Part shown: positions 8,801 to 15,611 of the stretch, in pieces
Numbering within the stretch: the first letter of the stretch is position 1
How the letters are laid out: every line of letters starts with the position of its first letter
NCBI RefSeq assembly: GCF_017355205.1
Contig: NZ_JADIJK010000024.1
Span: 1 to 64,000 of the forward strand
Length of the DNA stretch: 64,000 nt
Direction: 5' to 3'
DNA from: Bacillus sp. SD088
GTDB lineage: Bacteria > Bacillota > Bacilli > Bacillales > Bacillaceae_C
Notes under the pieces: model-generated
Told to the model about the DNA's origin: nothing
Database searches by the model: none
The model's input: only the letters and a program-made list of their open reading frames with translations
Made by a program: the position numbers and the translations under genes

Positions 8801-8909
8801 GGGACTTCGAAACGTTCACTCTCGGTTGATGAAGCTTTATGGAAAAGGCCTAAGCGTCCAAAGTGAACTAGACCATGGAACAACGATTAGCTTTCGGATC
8901 CCTAAATAA
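5844..8909 (+). CDS. Hybrid sensor histidine kinase with two kinase modules and a receiver
   Basis: 1021 residues. One N-terminal membrane segment (about 10-30), an extracellular beta-rich 7TMR-DISM-type sensor (DLRGWDF, LNGEWDFYP, YGTYRLRI), then about seven membrane helices to residue 405. Next a HisKA domain with H440 (TSHELRNPLHG) and a HATPase (NLIHNAVKF, DTGIGI, GGFGLGLSI). A receiver follows with D745 (IADVMMP). The C-terminus is a second, LytS-type kinase: H836 in SQIQPHFIFNTLNS and a second ATP-binding part (PLVENAVKHGI, DNGVGM). The LytS half may signal to the SARP regulator at 2383. Start ATG overlaps the stop of the leader ORF. Ligand unknown; these sensor folds often bind carbohydrates. 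Confidence 0.85.
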   Translation: MIESIKPSKWSFFIIIFLIIITAIRFSWMSFLTTLDYKDSPHAHHGVLDLRGWDFNDRETLQLNGEWDFYPSTFITSSEQLNKPATRFITVPSNWNTSFEKDDSFHYGTYRLRILLDDNDEKFWGLLINQKYNNASAIYVNGQLIGKAGQVATSVKNYKGSNVPFTAPFNLDNNEIELMIHASSNKSSGGIINPIHFGSMDAIQHRKLLSEGLQLLLCGVLLLHSVYAAILYFIRFKPRQGLLFFSLLLLCTIISVLSSDDKLLFRWIPVDYDWRTRITFLSYIGVGAFIPHIINKLFPINSNKQLLRYFTAFCIIYALFMLVAPPRTIILSTRVLFYVVFACSIIISILILRKVKIPKEESIFLILGCLSIGVNIIWTLIHNFTTTTMHYPFDLIIALLCFAAFWFKRFSRIASDAKHLAEKLQLENQRKDDFLVNTSHELRNPLHGISNVIQSLLDDKTAPLHKEHRRRLSILDNVAKRMSFMLNDLLDVTRLKEKTIPLHIEKIFIQTVVAGVIDMTKLMAEGKAVQLRIDIPDSFPPVAADETRLIQILFNLIHNAVKFTDEGTITVRATIHQEMAYIKIEDTGIGIQEKEMAHIFKPYEQATVNKERGSGGFGLGLSICKQLVQLQNGDLTVQSTPGKGSVFTFTLPLFKGAHNAKISTSQIIKENTELAATITDSLQSNSTKNAQGKQKILIVDDDPINVGILQSILAGEENCLIIGVTSAKQAIEKFQTESYDLVIADVMMPQISGYELTQLIRKSFSISELPVLLLTARTRTEDILAGFQAGANDYVTKPVASLELKARVQALIKLKVSIEEHIRMEGAWLQSQIQPHFIFNTLNSIAALGELDISKMQQLLDEFNNYLRLSFDFHNADPVIPLEQELSLVRSYLYIEKTRFGNRLTIKWRLDTNATILLPPLSIQPLVENAVKHGILKLAEGGTISIDIIEHSSDIEVSITDNGVGMTAEKINRLLTREKASERTSVGLRNVHSRLMKLYGKGLSVQSELDHGTTISFRIPK

Positions 8910-8918
8910 AGAATGGAA

Positions 8919-9090
8919 GAAAAGCGGAAATGCCTTGGCCTGTCTCGACAAGCAAATCACCTGAGCTAAGTAAAATCCAGTTTTAATTTTTATTGGCTCA
9001 GGTGATTTAGTAGCACACTGACTAAGGACGCCACGTCCGCATCTTCTCCGATGTACTCATATCCTGCGAGCCTCTCAGGGCTAGACTACA
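8919..9090. repeat. R3 repeat, copy A (degenerate)
   Basis: Left end GAAAAGCGGAAATGCC resembles GAAAAGCGCAAGCGCC of copies at 17514, 47379 and 60645. It contains a long hairpin (AATCACCTGAGC ... GCTCAGGTGATT) and CTCTCAGGGCTAG near its right end. Closest to the copy at 60645. The hairpin could end the kinase transcript. From 9091 to 9261 I see no gene. Confidence 0.7.
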
Positions 9091-9261
9091 CATGCATCCG
9101 GTTCCAACAAAGCCCTAAAGGAAATTTTATAAATTCTTATCTTTGAACATGGCTCATTCATTATTTTCTATAACAGTAAAATTGATCGAATAAACTTTTG
9201 GATCAAACATTATACATTAGGAAATAAAGTAAATAATCAGCATAAGCTGTCGCTGTTTTAT

Positions 9262-9822
9262 TTAATAGACCTCCGTCAAGTCCAGTTGGAAACCCGTGAA
9301 AAACTTGGAGGTAATAAGGCCTGTCCCTGCTTTCACGTCATGTTGCTCGTACATCCCATCTCCATTCAATGTATAGACAGTAATGGTGTCAAGCATCGGA
9401 TTGACGATCCAATATTCCTTCACACCATAGTTCATATAAAGATTAAGCTTCGTGATTAGATCATGCGATTGATTGGATGGACTAAGAATTTCCACAAGCA
9501 AATCAGGTACGCCGACATATCTAGCATCCGTGAAGCCGCTTGGATCGCAAATAATCGTGATATCCGGAATCACAATTCTTGTACCATCCACCTTTTCGCT
9601 TTTCAATTCAATATCATAAGGGGCATAAAACAATTCACATGATTTTCCATCGAGAAATTCCTCAAATGCTCTCCCTAGCTTGCGTGAAACTCGTTGATGT
9701 TTCGTCGAAGGTGATGGAGACATGTAAATCACTCCATCGATATACTCTAGTAATGCTTCATTGTTTTCACGAATTTGCCAATACTCCTCCAATGAGTGGG
9801 GGCCATTCTGGTATACATGCAT
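9262..9822 (-). CDS. Uma2-family (DUF820) PD-(D/E)XK nuclease-like protein
   Basis: 186 residues with the restriction-endonuclease-like fold typical of the Uma2 family. Visible: LEYIDGVIYMSPSPS at the N-terminus, the core VIPDITIICDP (Asp), VPDLLVEILSPSNQSHD (Glu and the conserved SPS/NQSHD turn) and KLNLYMNYGVKEYWIVNP. These carry the acidic and lysine positions of the PD-(D/E)XK site. Start ATG at 9822 has GGAGG eight bases upstream. Families of this kind are abundant in cyanobacteria and present in many Firmicutes; the biological role is unsettled. It is a single gene, with R3 repeat DNA on its downstream side. Confidence 0.85.
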   Translation of the reverse strand: MHVYQNGPHSLEEYWQIRENNEALLEYIDGVIYMSPSPSTKHQRVSRKLGRAFEEFLDGKSCELFYAPYDIELKSEKVDGTRIVIPDITIICDPSGFTDARYVGVPDLLVEILSPSNQSHDLITKLNLYMNYGVKEYWIVNPMLDTITVYTLNGDGMYEQHDVKAGTGLITSKFFTGFQLDLTEVY

Positions 9823-9879
9823 GTAAAGTCCCTCCAAACTTCATTTACTTGTAGTATATCATTTCCGCCTACTCTTCTC

Positions 9880-10482
9880 CTAAATCCACCCTTTTTCCTG
9901 CGCCCGCGCAATCGCTTCTATTTTATTCTTTGCCTCTAGTTTCTGTAGGACTTCAGACATATAATTTCGCACAGTACCAGCTGAGAGATATAATTGCCTG
10001 CTAATTTCCTTAGCTGTTTTTCCTTCAGCTGATAATCGTAGTATTTCTTGTTCTCTCTCTGTTAATGGATTATCTGCTTGGTACACATTGAGAATTAACT
10101 CCTGGTCGTATTCCCGTTTCCCTTGCATCACCTTACGAATTGAGTCCGCTAACTCATCAATCGAACCATCTTTTAATAAGTATCCATGGACCCCTGCCTT
10201 GATCGCTCGTTCAAAATACCCTGGGCGTGCAAAAGTTGTCAAGATCATCACCTTACACGGGGAAGATGACTGTTTTAACTCCTCTGCTACATCTAACCCG
10301 CTTTTGAGCGGCATTTCAATATCCATCAAACAAATATCTGGTCGTAATCGTTCTATCAAAAGCATTGCTTCCTTCCCATCCTTCGCTTGCCCCACCACGT
10401 CTAAATCATCTTCAAAATCTAAAAGTGTACCAAGTGCTCCCCTTAACATTCGTTGATCTTCTGCAATGACAATCCGGATCAT
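9880..10482 (-). CDS. yvfU: NarL/LuxR-type response regulator (YvfU-like)
   Basis: 200-residue regulator. Receiver residues 1-120 with phospho-acceptor D54 (CLMDIEMP) and LTTF/KAGVHGYLLKD segments; LuxR-type helix-turn-helix at 137-195 (LTEREQEILRLSAEGKTAKEISRQL, LSAGTVRNYMSEVLQKL). Its ATG overlaps the kinase stop by four bases (ATGA), so the pair is translationally coupled. It is the last gene of a four-gene operon ordered ATPase, permease, kinase, regulator, the order of B. subtilis yvfRSTU. It most likely controls the exporter genes. Confidence 0.88.
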   Translation of the reverse strand: MIRIVIAEDQRMLRGALGTLLDFEDDLDVVGQAKDGKEAMLLIERLRPDICLMDIEMPLKSGLDVAEELKQSSSPCKVMILTTFARPGYFERAIKAGVHGYLLKDGSIDELADSIRKVMQGKREYDQELILNVYQADNPLTEREQEILRLSAEGKTAKEISRQLYLSAGTVRNYMSEVLQKLEAKNKIEAIARAQEKGWI

Positions 10483-11597
10483 AGCGTCATCTCCTCTTGC
10501 TTCAAAATAAGTGGCACCGTGATGTCCAATGTCATTCCTTTTTCCACTTTGAATTCTACTTGACCGTTTAGTAAAGACAATCGTTCCTTCATCCCCCGTA
10601 AACCATTACCTACCTTTATATTTTCAGTAGCCGTAATGCCATCATCCTGAACCCTGACTGAAAAAAAGCCATTTTCCTCTTGAAAATGCACGAGACAACT
10701 CTGAGCTTTACTATGTTTGACAATATTTGTACCTGCTTCACGCAGACACATTGCGATGATGTTTTGCACGAGTGGGGGAAGATGTGTAAATTGGGTCCCT
10801 CCTTTTTGTAAAAATCCAATCCCAGCTGCATGCAGAATCTGTTCCATGTGAATTAATTCTTCTGCAATCGTCAGCGCTCGCATTTCTGAAACCAGTTCTC
10901 TAACCTGGCGAAGGGCTGACCTAGAAGTGCCTTCCATTTCGCGCGCCTCCGCAATCGCCCGCTCTGGTTGTTTCTTCACCAATCTCTGGATGAGCTGACT
11001 CTGTAATGTAATCAAAGAAAGCGTGTGCCCCAATGTGTCATGAAGATCTCGAGCAATCCGGACGCGCTCTTCCCTTTTTACAAGCTCTTTAATTTTTTCA
11101 TTGGCTTGATCCAATTCCTTTTCCAATTCCATCCGTTTATTCATGGAACGAATCCCAAACGGGGAGATCAGCATGACTGCAATAAACGGTAAAAAGGAGA
11201 GGGTTTCGATATGGGTTTCCTGAATAAACAACAGTATTAGAGTGCCAATAATCACAGAACTAAACGCAATTAAAGCCCGCTTAAACAAGATTTTATGTTC
11301 AAACCAACCAATAAAGTTTGATGGAAAAAAACCTAAGAATAAATTATAAGGACCATACCAAAGGCTTAGAATGACAATAATGGCTAATTGAATCGCTAAC
11401 CAACAAACGTAGATTTTTACAGGAGGAAAACAAAAAAGCTGGCGATACGAGACCAAAAAAAGCAAAAGAAGGGTGTAGCCGATGAATAGCTTCCACCCTT
11501 TTTCATTTGAAATATAAAGTACGGGCATGAGTAAATAAACGAGAAAGATATAAGGGAAAAAGCCAAACTTTTTTGGGAATATGTGAATATTTTTCAC
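10479..11597 (-). CDS. yvfT: DesK-type sensor histidine kinase (YvfT-like)
   Basis: 372 residues. Several membrane helices fill residues 12-148, with little extracellular loop, as in intramembrane-sensing kinases of the DesK type. After a coiled linker, H186 lies in IARDLHDTLGHTLSLI (HisKA_3), and the HATPase follows with REAGTNIVKHSKA, DDGI and GNGLRGMKERL. Such kinases respond to membrane state or membrane-active compounds, often together with an ABC-2 exporter. Starts at ATG 11597, three bases after the permease stop. It should phosphorylate the LuxR regulator next to it. Confidence 0.88.
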   Translation of the reverse strand: MKNIHIFPKKFGFFPYIFLVYLLMPVLYISNEKGWKLFIGYTLLLLFLVSYRQLFCFPPVKIYVCWLAIQLAIIVILSLWYGPYNLFLGFFPSNFIGWFEHKILFKRALIAFSSVIIGTLILLFIQETHIETLSFLPFIAVMLISPFGIRSMNKRMELEKELDQANEKIKELVKREERVRIARDLHDTLGHTLSLITLQSQLIQRLVKKQPERAIAEAREMEGTSRSALRQVRELVSEMRALTIAEELIHMEQILHAAGIGFLQKGGTQFTHLPPLVQNIIAMCLREAGTNIVKHSKAQSCLVHFQEENGFFSVRVQDDGITATENIKVGNGLRGMKERLSLLNGQVEFKVEKGMTLDITVPLILKQEEMTL

Positions 11598-11600
11598 TGA

Positions 11601-12338
11601 CTACACCGCTTCCTGTTTCCTTCTTATATACGTTGATAATACCATGAATACAAGCAGATAGGCGGCCAAAATAGCAAAATTTCTAAATTCCGGTGCATGC
11701 CCGCGAATAATTTCCCAAGCGCCATTCCCAAAATGATAAGCTGGAAGCCATGCGCCAATTTTTTGAATGATATTTGGTAATATCTCCATTGGCATCCACA
11801 TGCCGCCGGTAATCGCAAGCGCCATATACATAACGTTACTCACACCTATTGCCGTATCTACACGTCTCATCGTTCCGATCAAGATCCCCAGTGCTAAGAA
11901 TGGCAAAGAGGCAAGTAAAATCCAGCCAGCACTAAAAATCCATTCCAACGCAGATAAACTGACACCGTTTAAAAGGACCCCTGTAATAAAAATGACAAGC
12001 ACAGAGCAGATATGAACCATTGTCTGGCCGACCATTTTTGCCGAATAATAGACGAGGTCTGATAATGGGGTGACGCGAATAAAAGTCGTCCAGCCCTTTG
12101 AACGCTCTTCCACTAAACGGATGCCCATTGTCATAATCGAACTTCCCATTACACTGAAAGTGGTCATTGACATCAAGTAGTGAGCATTCCACTCATCTTG
12201 ATCAGGAACACCGGTATTCACTACTTTTGTAAAAATAAAATAGAACACAATCGGCATGAGAAGTGACCAGAATAGATAATACGGATTTCTCAACATCCGC
12301 AGCATTTCAGCATGACATTGATACCTGAACATCTTCAT
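11601..12338 (-). CDS. yvfS: ABC-2 type transporter permease (YvfS-like)
   Basis: 245-residue permease with six predicted membrane segments, starting with a long cytoplasmic N-terminus typical of ABC-2 exporters (MKMFRYQCHAEMLRMLRNPYYLFW). The IRLVEERSKGWTTFIRVTPLS coupling segment is characteristic. It works with the ATPase encoded just upstream, whose 3' end it overlaps by four bases. Related systems in B. subtilis (for example LnrLMN) remove membrane-active antibiotics such as linearmycins; the substrate of this copy is not known. Confidence 0.87.
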   Translation of the reverse strand: MKMFRYQCHAEMLRMLRNPYYLFWSLLMPIVFYFIFTKVVNTGVPDQDEWNAHYLMSMTTFSVMGSSIMTMGIRLVEERSKGWTTFIRVTPLSDLVYYSAKMVGQTMVHICSVLVIFITGVLLNGVSLSALEWIFSAGWILLASLPFLALGILIGTMRRVDTAIGVSNVMYMALAITGGMWMPMEILPNIIQKIGAWLPAYHFGNGAWEIIRGHAPEFRNFAILAAYLLVFMVLSTYIRRKQEAV

Positions 12339-13243
12339 CCTGTCTCCCCTTCCCTTCCCTGATTCACTAACTGTTCAAAGGCCTCTTCCAATCGTCCTTT
12401 TTCAACACGAACATCCCTCACCTCAAGCTGCTGGGCATAAATTTTTGCTAACACAGCATCTGTGTCGTCTGTTGAAATGACCATTCTTCCCTCTTGAACA
12501 AAACAGTCAGAAACAAAAGGTTCCTGGAGAAAAAGCTTCTTTGGAAAACGATCCTTGGTAATGAAGGAAACGGATTGCTTGGTTAATTGCTTCTTCATAT
12601 CATCTGGTTTTCCATCTGCCATAATTCTGCCATTTTGAAATAAAATGATCCGATCGGCAATATCATCGGCCTCTTGTAAATAGTGCGTAGAAAAAAGAAT
12701 CGTTTTGCCTTGTTTCTTTAAGGCCAAAATATTCTCCCAGAAAGCTTTTCTAGCCGCGATATCCATTCCCACCGTTGGTTCATCAAAAAACAGTAAATCT
12801 GGATTCCCAGCCAAGGCCAATGAAAAGGCGACTCTACGCTTCTGTCCACCCGATAATTTCTCAACCCGCTTTCTTAAATCAGCTTCTGCCAACCCTGTCA
12901 TATCCATTAATGTTTCTAACGGAAGAGGACTCGGATAATAACTACGAAAAAGACGAAGAATTTCTCTCACCTTTAAGCCGTCCATTAAACTCACCTCTTG
13001 CAACATCACACCGATTCTTTCATGAACTGCCTTGGCTTTCGCATCCTGACCAAATAATCGAGCTGACCCTTCCGTAGGATTTAGCAATCCCAGCATCATC
13101 AAGATGGTCGTCGTCTTCCCCGCCCCATTTGGTCCAAGAATTGCCACAACCTCTCCCGGATAAATCGAGAAAGAAACATCATCCACCGCTCTCTTCCCTT
13201 TAAACGTCTTCGACAAATGCTCAATGCTCACTACAGCTTCCAT
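12335..13243 (-). CDS. yvfR: ABC transporter ATP-binding protein (YvfR-like)
   Basis: About 302-residue ATPase that drives the ABC-2 exporter. Walker A GPNGAGKTT near residue 38, Q-loop LQEVS, signature KLSGGQKRRV, Walker B LLFFDEPTVGM and switch His in STHYL are all present, then a C-terminal extension of about 90 residues usual for drug-exporter ATPases. First gene of the four-gene operon. Two adjacent ATGs (13246, 13243) follow GGGGGTGGA; the second has the better spacing. A dyad 80 bases upstream may be the operator. Confidence 0.9.
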   Translation of the reverse strand: MEAVVSIEHLSKTFKGKRAVDDVSFSIYPGEVVAILGPNGAGKTTTILMMLGLLNPTEGSARLFGQDAKAKAVHERIGVMLQEVSLMDGLKVREILRLFRSYYPSPLPLETLMDMTGLAEADLRKRVEKLSGGQKRRVAFSLALAGNPDLLFFDEPTVGMDIAARKAFWENILALKKQGKTILFSTHYLQEADDIADRIILFQNGRIMADGKPDDMKKQLTKQSVSFITKDRFPKKLFLQEPFVSDCFVQEGRMVISTDDTDAVLAKIYAQQLEVRDVRVEKGRLEEAFEQLVNQGREGETG

Positions 13244-13322
13244 CATTCCACCCCCAACATCTCTCCCCTTATCCTACCGCTCCAAACCTGGAAATTTCAG
13301 TTGATTATGTAATGGATTTGAC

Positions 13323-13336
13323 ATGACAATTGTCAT
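13323..13336. promoter_or_regulatory. 14-bp palindrome ahead of the exporter operon
   Basis: ATGACAATTGTCAT is a perfect palindrome about 80 bases upstream of the ATPase start. Minus-strand TTGTCA within it could be a -35, with TAATCA 16 bases on. It is a candidate site for the LuxR-type regulator of the operon (inference). Confidence 0.5.
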
Positions 13337-13339
13337 TGT

Positions 13340-13391
13340 GGGGCCTGACCCCCGCTGTATTAAAGCGTTACCACGGTGGGGGTCAGGCCCC
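13340..13391. repeat. Inverted repeat of the GGGGCCTGACCCCC type
   Basis: Arms GGGGCCTGACCCCC and GGGGGTCAGGCCCC around a core with AAAGCGTTACCACGG. Same architecture as the element at 4784. It lies just past the stop of the coiled-coil gene and may end its transcript. Confidence 0.8.
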
Positions 13392-13394
13392 CGT

Positions 13395-14135
13395 TTATGA
13401 ATTTTGAACAATTTTTTGCAGGTAGGAAGAGGTTAGTTTGTAGCCATTTTCGATTTTTTCAGCCAAAAAGCTGGCTCTTTCGAATAGGATGGACCGAATA
13501 TGTTGAATTTCCCGGATGATTTTTTCCGAAACAGCTTCCTGTCTATCTAGTCTCTCGATCACCTCTTGATGGTGGGCATCTTGTTTTTCCATTTGCTGAT
13601 TTATCGTCTGCTGTTTCGTTTCTTGCTTATCGATTTTGTTCATGGTTTCCTCGCGAAGTTCAAACAACTGATGTGATAATTTCTGTTCCGTCTCCTTAAC
13701 TTGCATCTCTATTTGCTCCCCCGCCATAACAAGTTGATCCAGCCGCTGCATCATTTCCTTGTTTGATACATAGACCCTATCGATATGATCAGCGATTTCT
13801 CGATTCAGCTTTTCCTCCATGTCCACGCTATTTACCTGCTGTCCTTCTATTTTTTCTAAAAGCTCTAAAGCAAACTTTTCAGACGCTTCCCTCCGAACAT
13901 TCATCTTCCTCAGTTCCTCAATTTGTCCGCCAACCTCTCTCCACTGCTGTTCATGTTTGCGATCTTGGTTTTGGTGTAACTGATTGAGTATTAGAAAAGC
14001 CTGATTGAATTCTTGATTGGCTCGCTTTTGTTCTTTTAAAAATTCCGTCCAACCATCATATTGATAACTTCCTTGATTTTTCGCTTGCACATCCATTGCC
14101 GTTTTATAAAGCGCTGGATGTTGATTCTTATTCAT
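13395..14135 (-). CDS. Coiled-coil protein of unknown function
   Basis: About 246 residues, not recognised. Apart from the first 40 residues (aromatic-rich, YQYDGWTEFL), the protein is almost entirely Q/E/K/R-rich helix with heptad spacing and will form long coiled coils; the C-terminus turns hydrophobic-aromatic again (FLAEKIENGYKLTSSYLQKIV). No signal peptide or membrane segment. The start is uncertain: ATG 14135 follows GGGATTATAT; ATGs at 14147 and 14159 are in frame. It is divergent to the membrane protein at 14282, with about 145 bases between. A structural or scaffold role is possible but not shown. Confidence 0.6.
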   Translation of the reverse strand: MNKNQHPALYKTAMDVQAKNQGSYQYDGWTEFLKEQKRANQEFNQAFLILNQLHQNQDRKHEQQWREVGGQIEELRKMNVRREASEKFALELLEKIEGQQVNSVDMEEKLNREIADHIDRVYVSNKEMMQRLDQLVMAGEQIEMQVKETEQKLSHQLFELREETMNKIDKQETKQQTINQQMEKQDAHHQEVIERLDRQEAVSEKIIREIQHIRSILFERASFLAEKIENGYKLTSSYLQKIVQNS

Positions 14136-14281
14136 ATATAATCCCATCTCGCATACCATCCCCTTGCCAATGAATTATAATATCGTATGCAAAGGGATAG
14201 GAAATTGTAAAAAATTGAAACTTTCTTTCCTTCTCCTCGTATAAACAGATTAAAACTATCTTCAGAGAGGAGATATTCACC

Positions 14282-15283
14282 ATGTCCTCACGCCATTCTA
14301 ATCTTATTGGCTATTTAGGCTGCTCGTTTATTCCTATAGGAATCGGCCTTTTAATCTTTTTAATCACTATCGGACAACTTGGGATCGGGATCGTACTGCT
14401 AATCGTTCTGCTCGTGATTTCCATTGCTTTTATGGCGCGCGCTTCTGAGATAGAAGACGCCAATCGGGAAAGATACAAAAATTATATAGCCAGCTTCCGT
14501 CCAGAAATAGAGGCATTTACAGAAACACAGGTCATTTCTCCTGACTCTCTGTTAACACGGATTGCATTGGACGAACAAGAAAAGAGAGTCTGTATTTGGT
14601 TACCAAATGATCCAACTATGAAACTACCTCAAAAAGAAATGACCTTTCAAGTGTTTTCCTATGAATTTGCTGACATTCAAGCTGTTGAAATGATTATAAA
14701 TGAACACTACACTTTGGAAAAACGAACAGGAAGTGATCCTAGCATGGAGCCTGAAACCATTACTTCCCTGCAGCTACAGATAACGGCTGCTCATATGACC
14801 CATACACTAATTTTTTATGAAGCAACAATGAAGAATGGACATATTCAATTAAAACGAGGAACAAATGCTTATCAAAAACAATTTAAAACCTTAGAACAAG
14901 GCTTTTCCTTAATGAAAGAAGTGATCAGAGGGTCAGATACAACCGATCATCAAGATAATATGGAATTAATGAAAAAGGAAGCTCTCAAGCGATTTGTACA
15001 AGTGCTTGCCACCGTAAAGCTAAAGCGTCAAGCAGAAGATGCATTGGAACCTGGTAAAACGGATCTAACTAGTGAACCAGTGAATAAAGGATCCATTGAT
15101 GATGCATATCCAAAAAAGACCGATGAAGAGGGCGATCTTTTCACCCTCAATACCCAAGAAGAGGAAACTATCCATAGCACTGACCAGCAACCAGAGGAAA
15201 ATGATTCCTTCACTGACTTTGAAAAGTTTCTTGAAAGCAACAAGCAAAAACAGTTCTCTCACCGCAATAAGGATTCTTCCTAG
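14282..15283 (+). CDS. Membrane-anchored protein of unknown function
   Basis: 333 residues, not recognised. Two N-terminal membrane helices (about 9-29 and 31-52), a soluble domain of mixed alpha/beta character to about residue 225 (CIWLPNDPTMKLP, FADIQAVEMIINEHY), a basic helix, then an acidic disordered tail rich in E, D, T and Q (DEEGDLFTLNTQEEE). ATG is preceded by AGAGAGGAG with good spacing. The gene ends exactly where the R2 repeat begins: its TAG is followed at once by the repeat arm, so the native 3' context has been displaced. Confidence 0.7.
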   Translation: MSSRHSNLIGYLGCSFIPIGIGLLIFLITIGQLGIGIVLLIVLLVISIAFMARASEIEDANRERYKNYIASFRPEIEAFTETQVISPDSLLTRIALDEQEKRVCIWLPNDPTMKLPQKEMTFQVFSYEFADIQAVEMIINEHYTLEKRTGSDPSMEPETITSLQLQITAAHMTHTLIFYEATMKNGHIQLKRGTNAYQKQFKTLEQGFSLMKEVIRGSDTTDHQDNMELMKKEALKRFVQVLATVKLKRQAEDALEPGKTDLTSEPVNKGSIDDAYPKKTDEEGDLFTLNTQEEETIHSTDQQPEENDSFTDFEKFLESNKQKQFSHRNKDSS

Positions 15284-15513
15284 AGGCTGGGACAAAATTA
15301 AAATGTTAAGCCCTCAAGACGAACAATGCATTACCTTAGCGGAGAAAATATACGTAGACTCCTGCGGGAAGTGAGAGTTCGGCAAGACCCCGGAAGGCAA
15401 AGCCTGAGGAGACTTGCCACTCGCCCGCGGAAAGCGAAGTATATTTCCGGAGCGGAGGTATCACCCTATTAGTTCGTTTTTTTCTTTGGTGAAAACATTT
15501 TTGTCCCAGCCTC
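15284..15513. repeat. R2 element, copy 1 (AGGCTGGGACA terminal inverted repeats)
   Basis: Ends AGGCTGGGACAAAA and TTTTGTCCCAGCCT form 14-bp terminal inverted repeats. The interior holds GACGAACAATG, CTTAGCGGAG, ATATACGTAGACTCC and AGTTCGTTTTTT, all shared with the copy at 28437. A 51-bp core (15376-15426) is in opposite orientation in that copy. No ORF inside. MITE-like element starting directly after a stop codon. Confidence 0.85.
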
Positions 15514-15611
15514 TTTTCATAAAAACGGATCCTCCCTAAAAATTCCCACCTCTCCGCTTATGTCTCATTCATAAATGGCTATGCCACATAGACTGAAATG
15601 GAGATGAAAAA

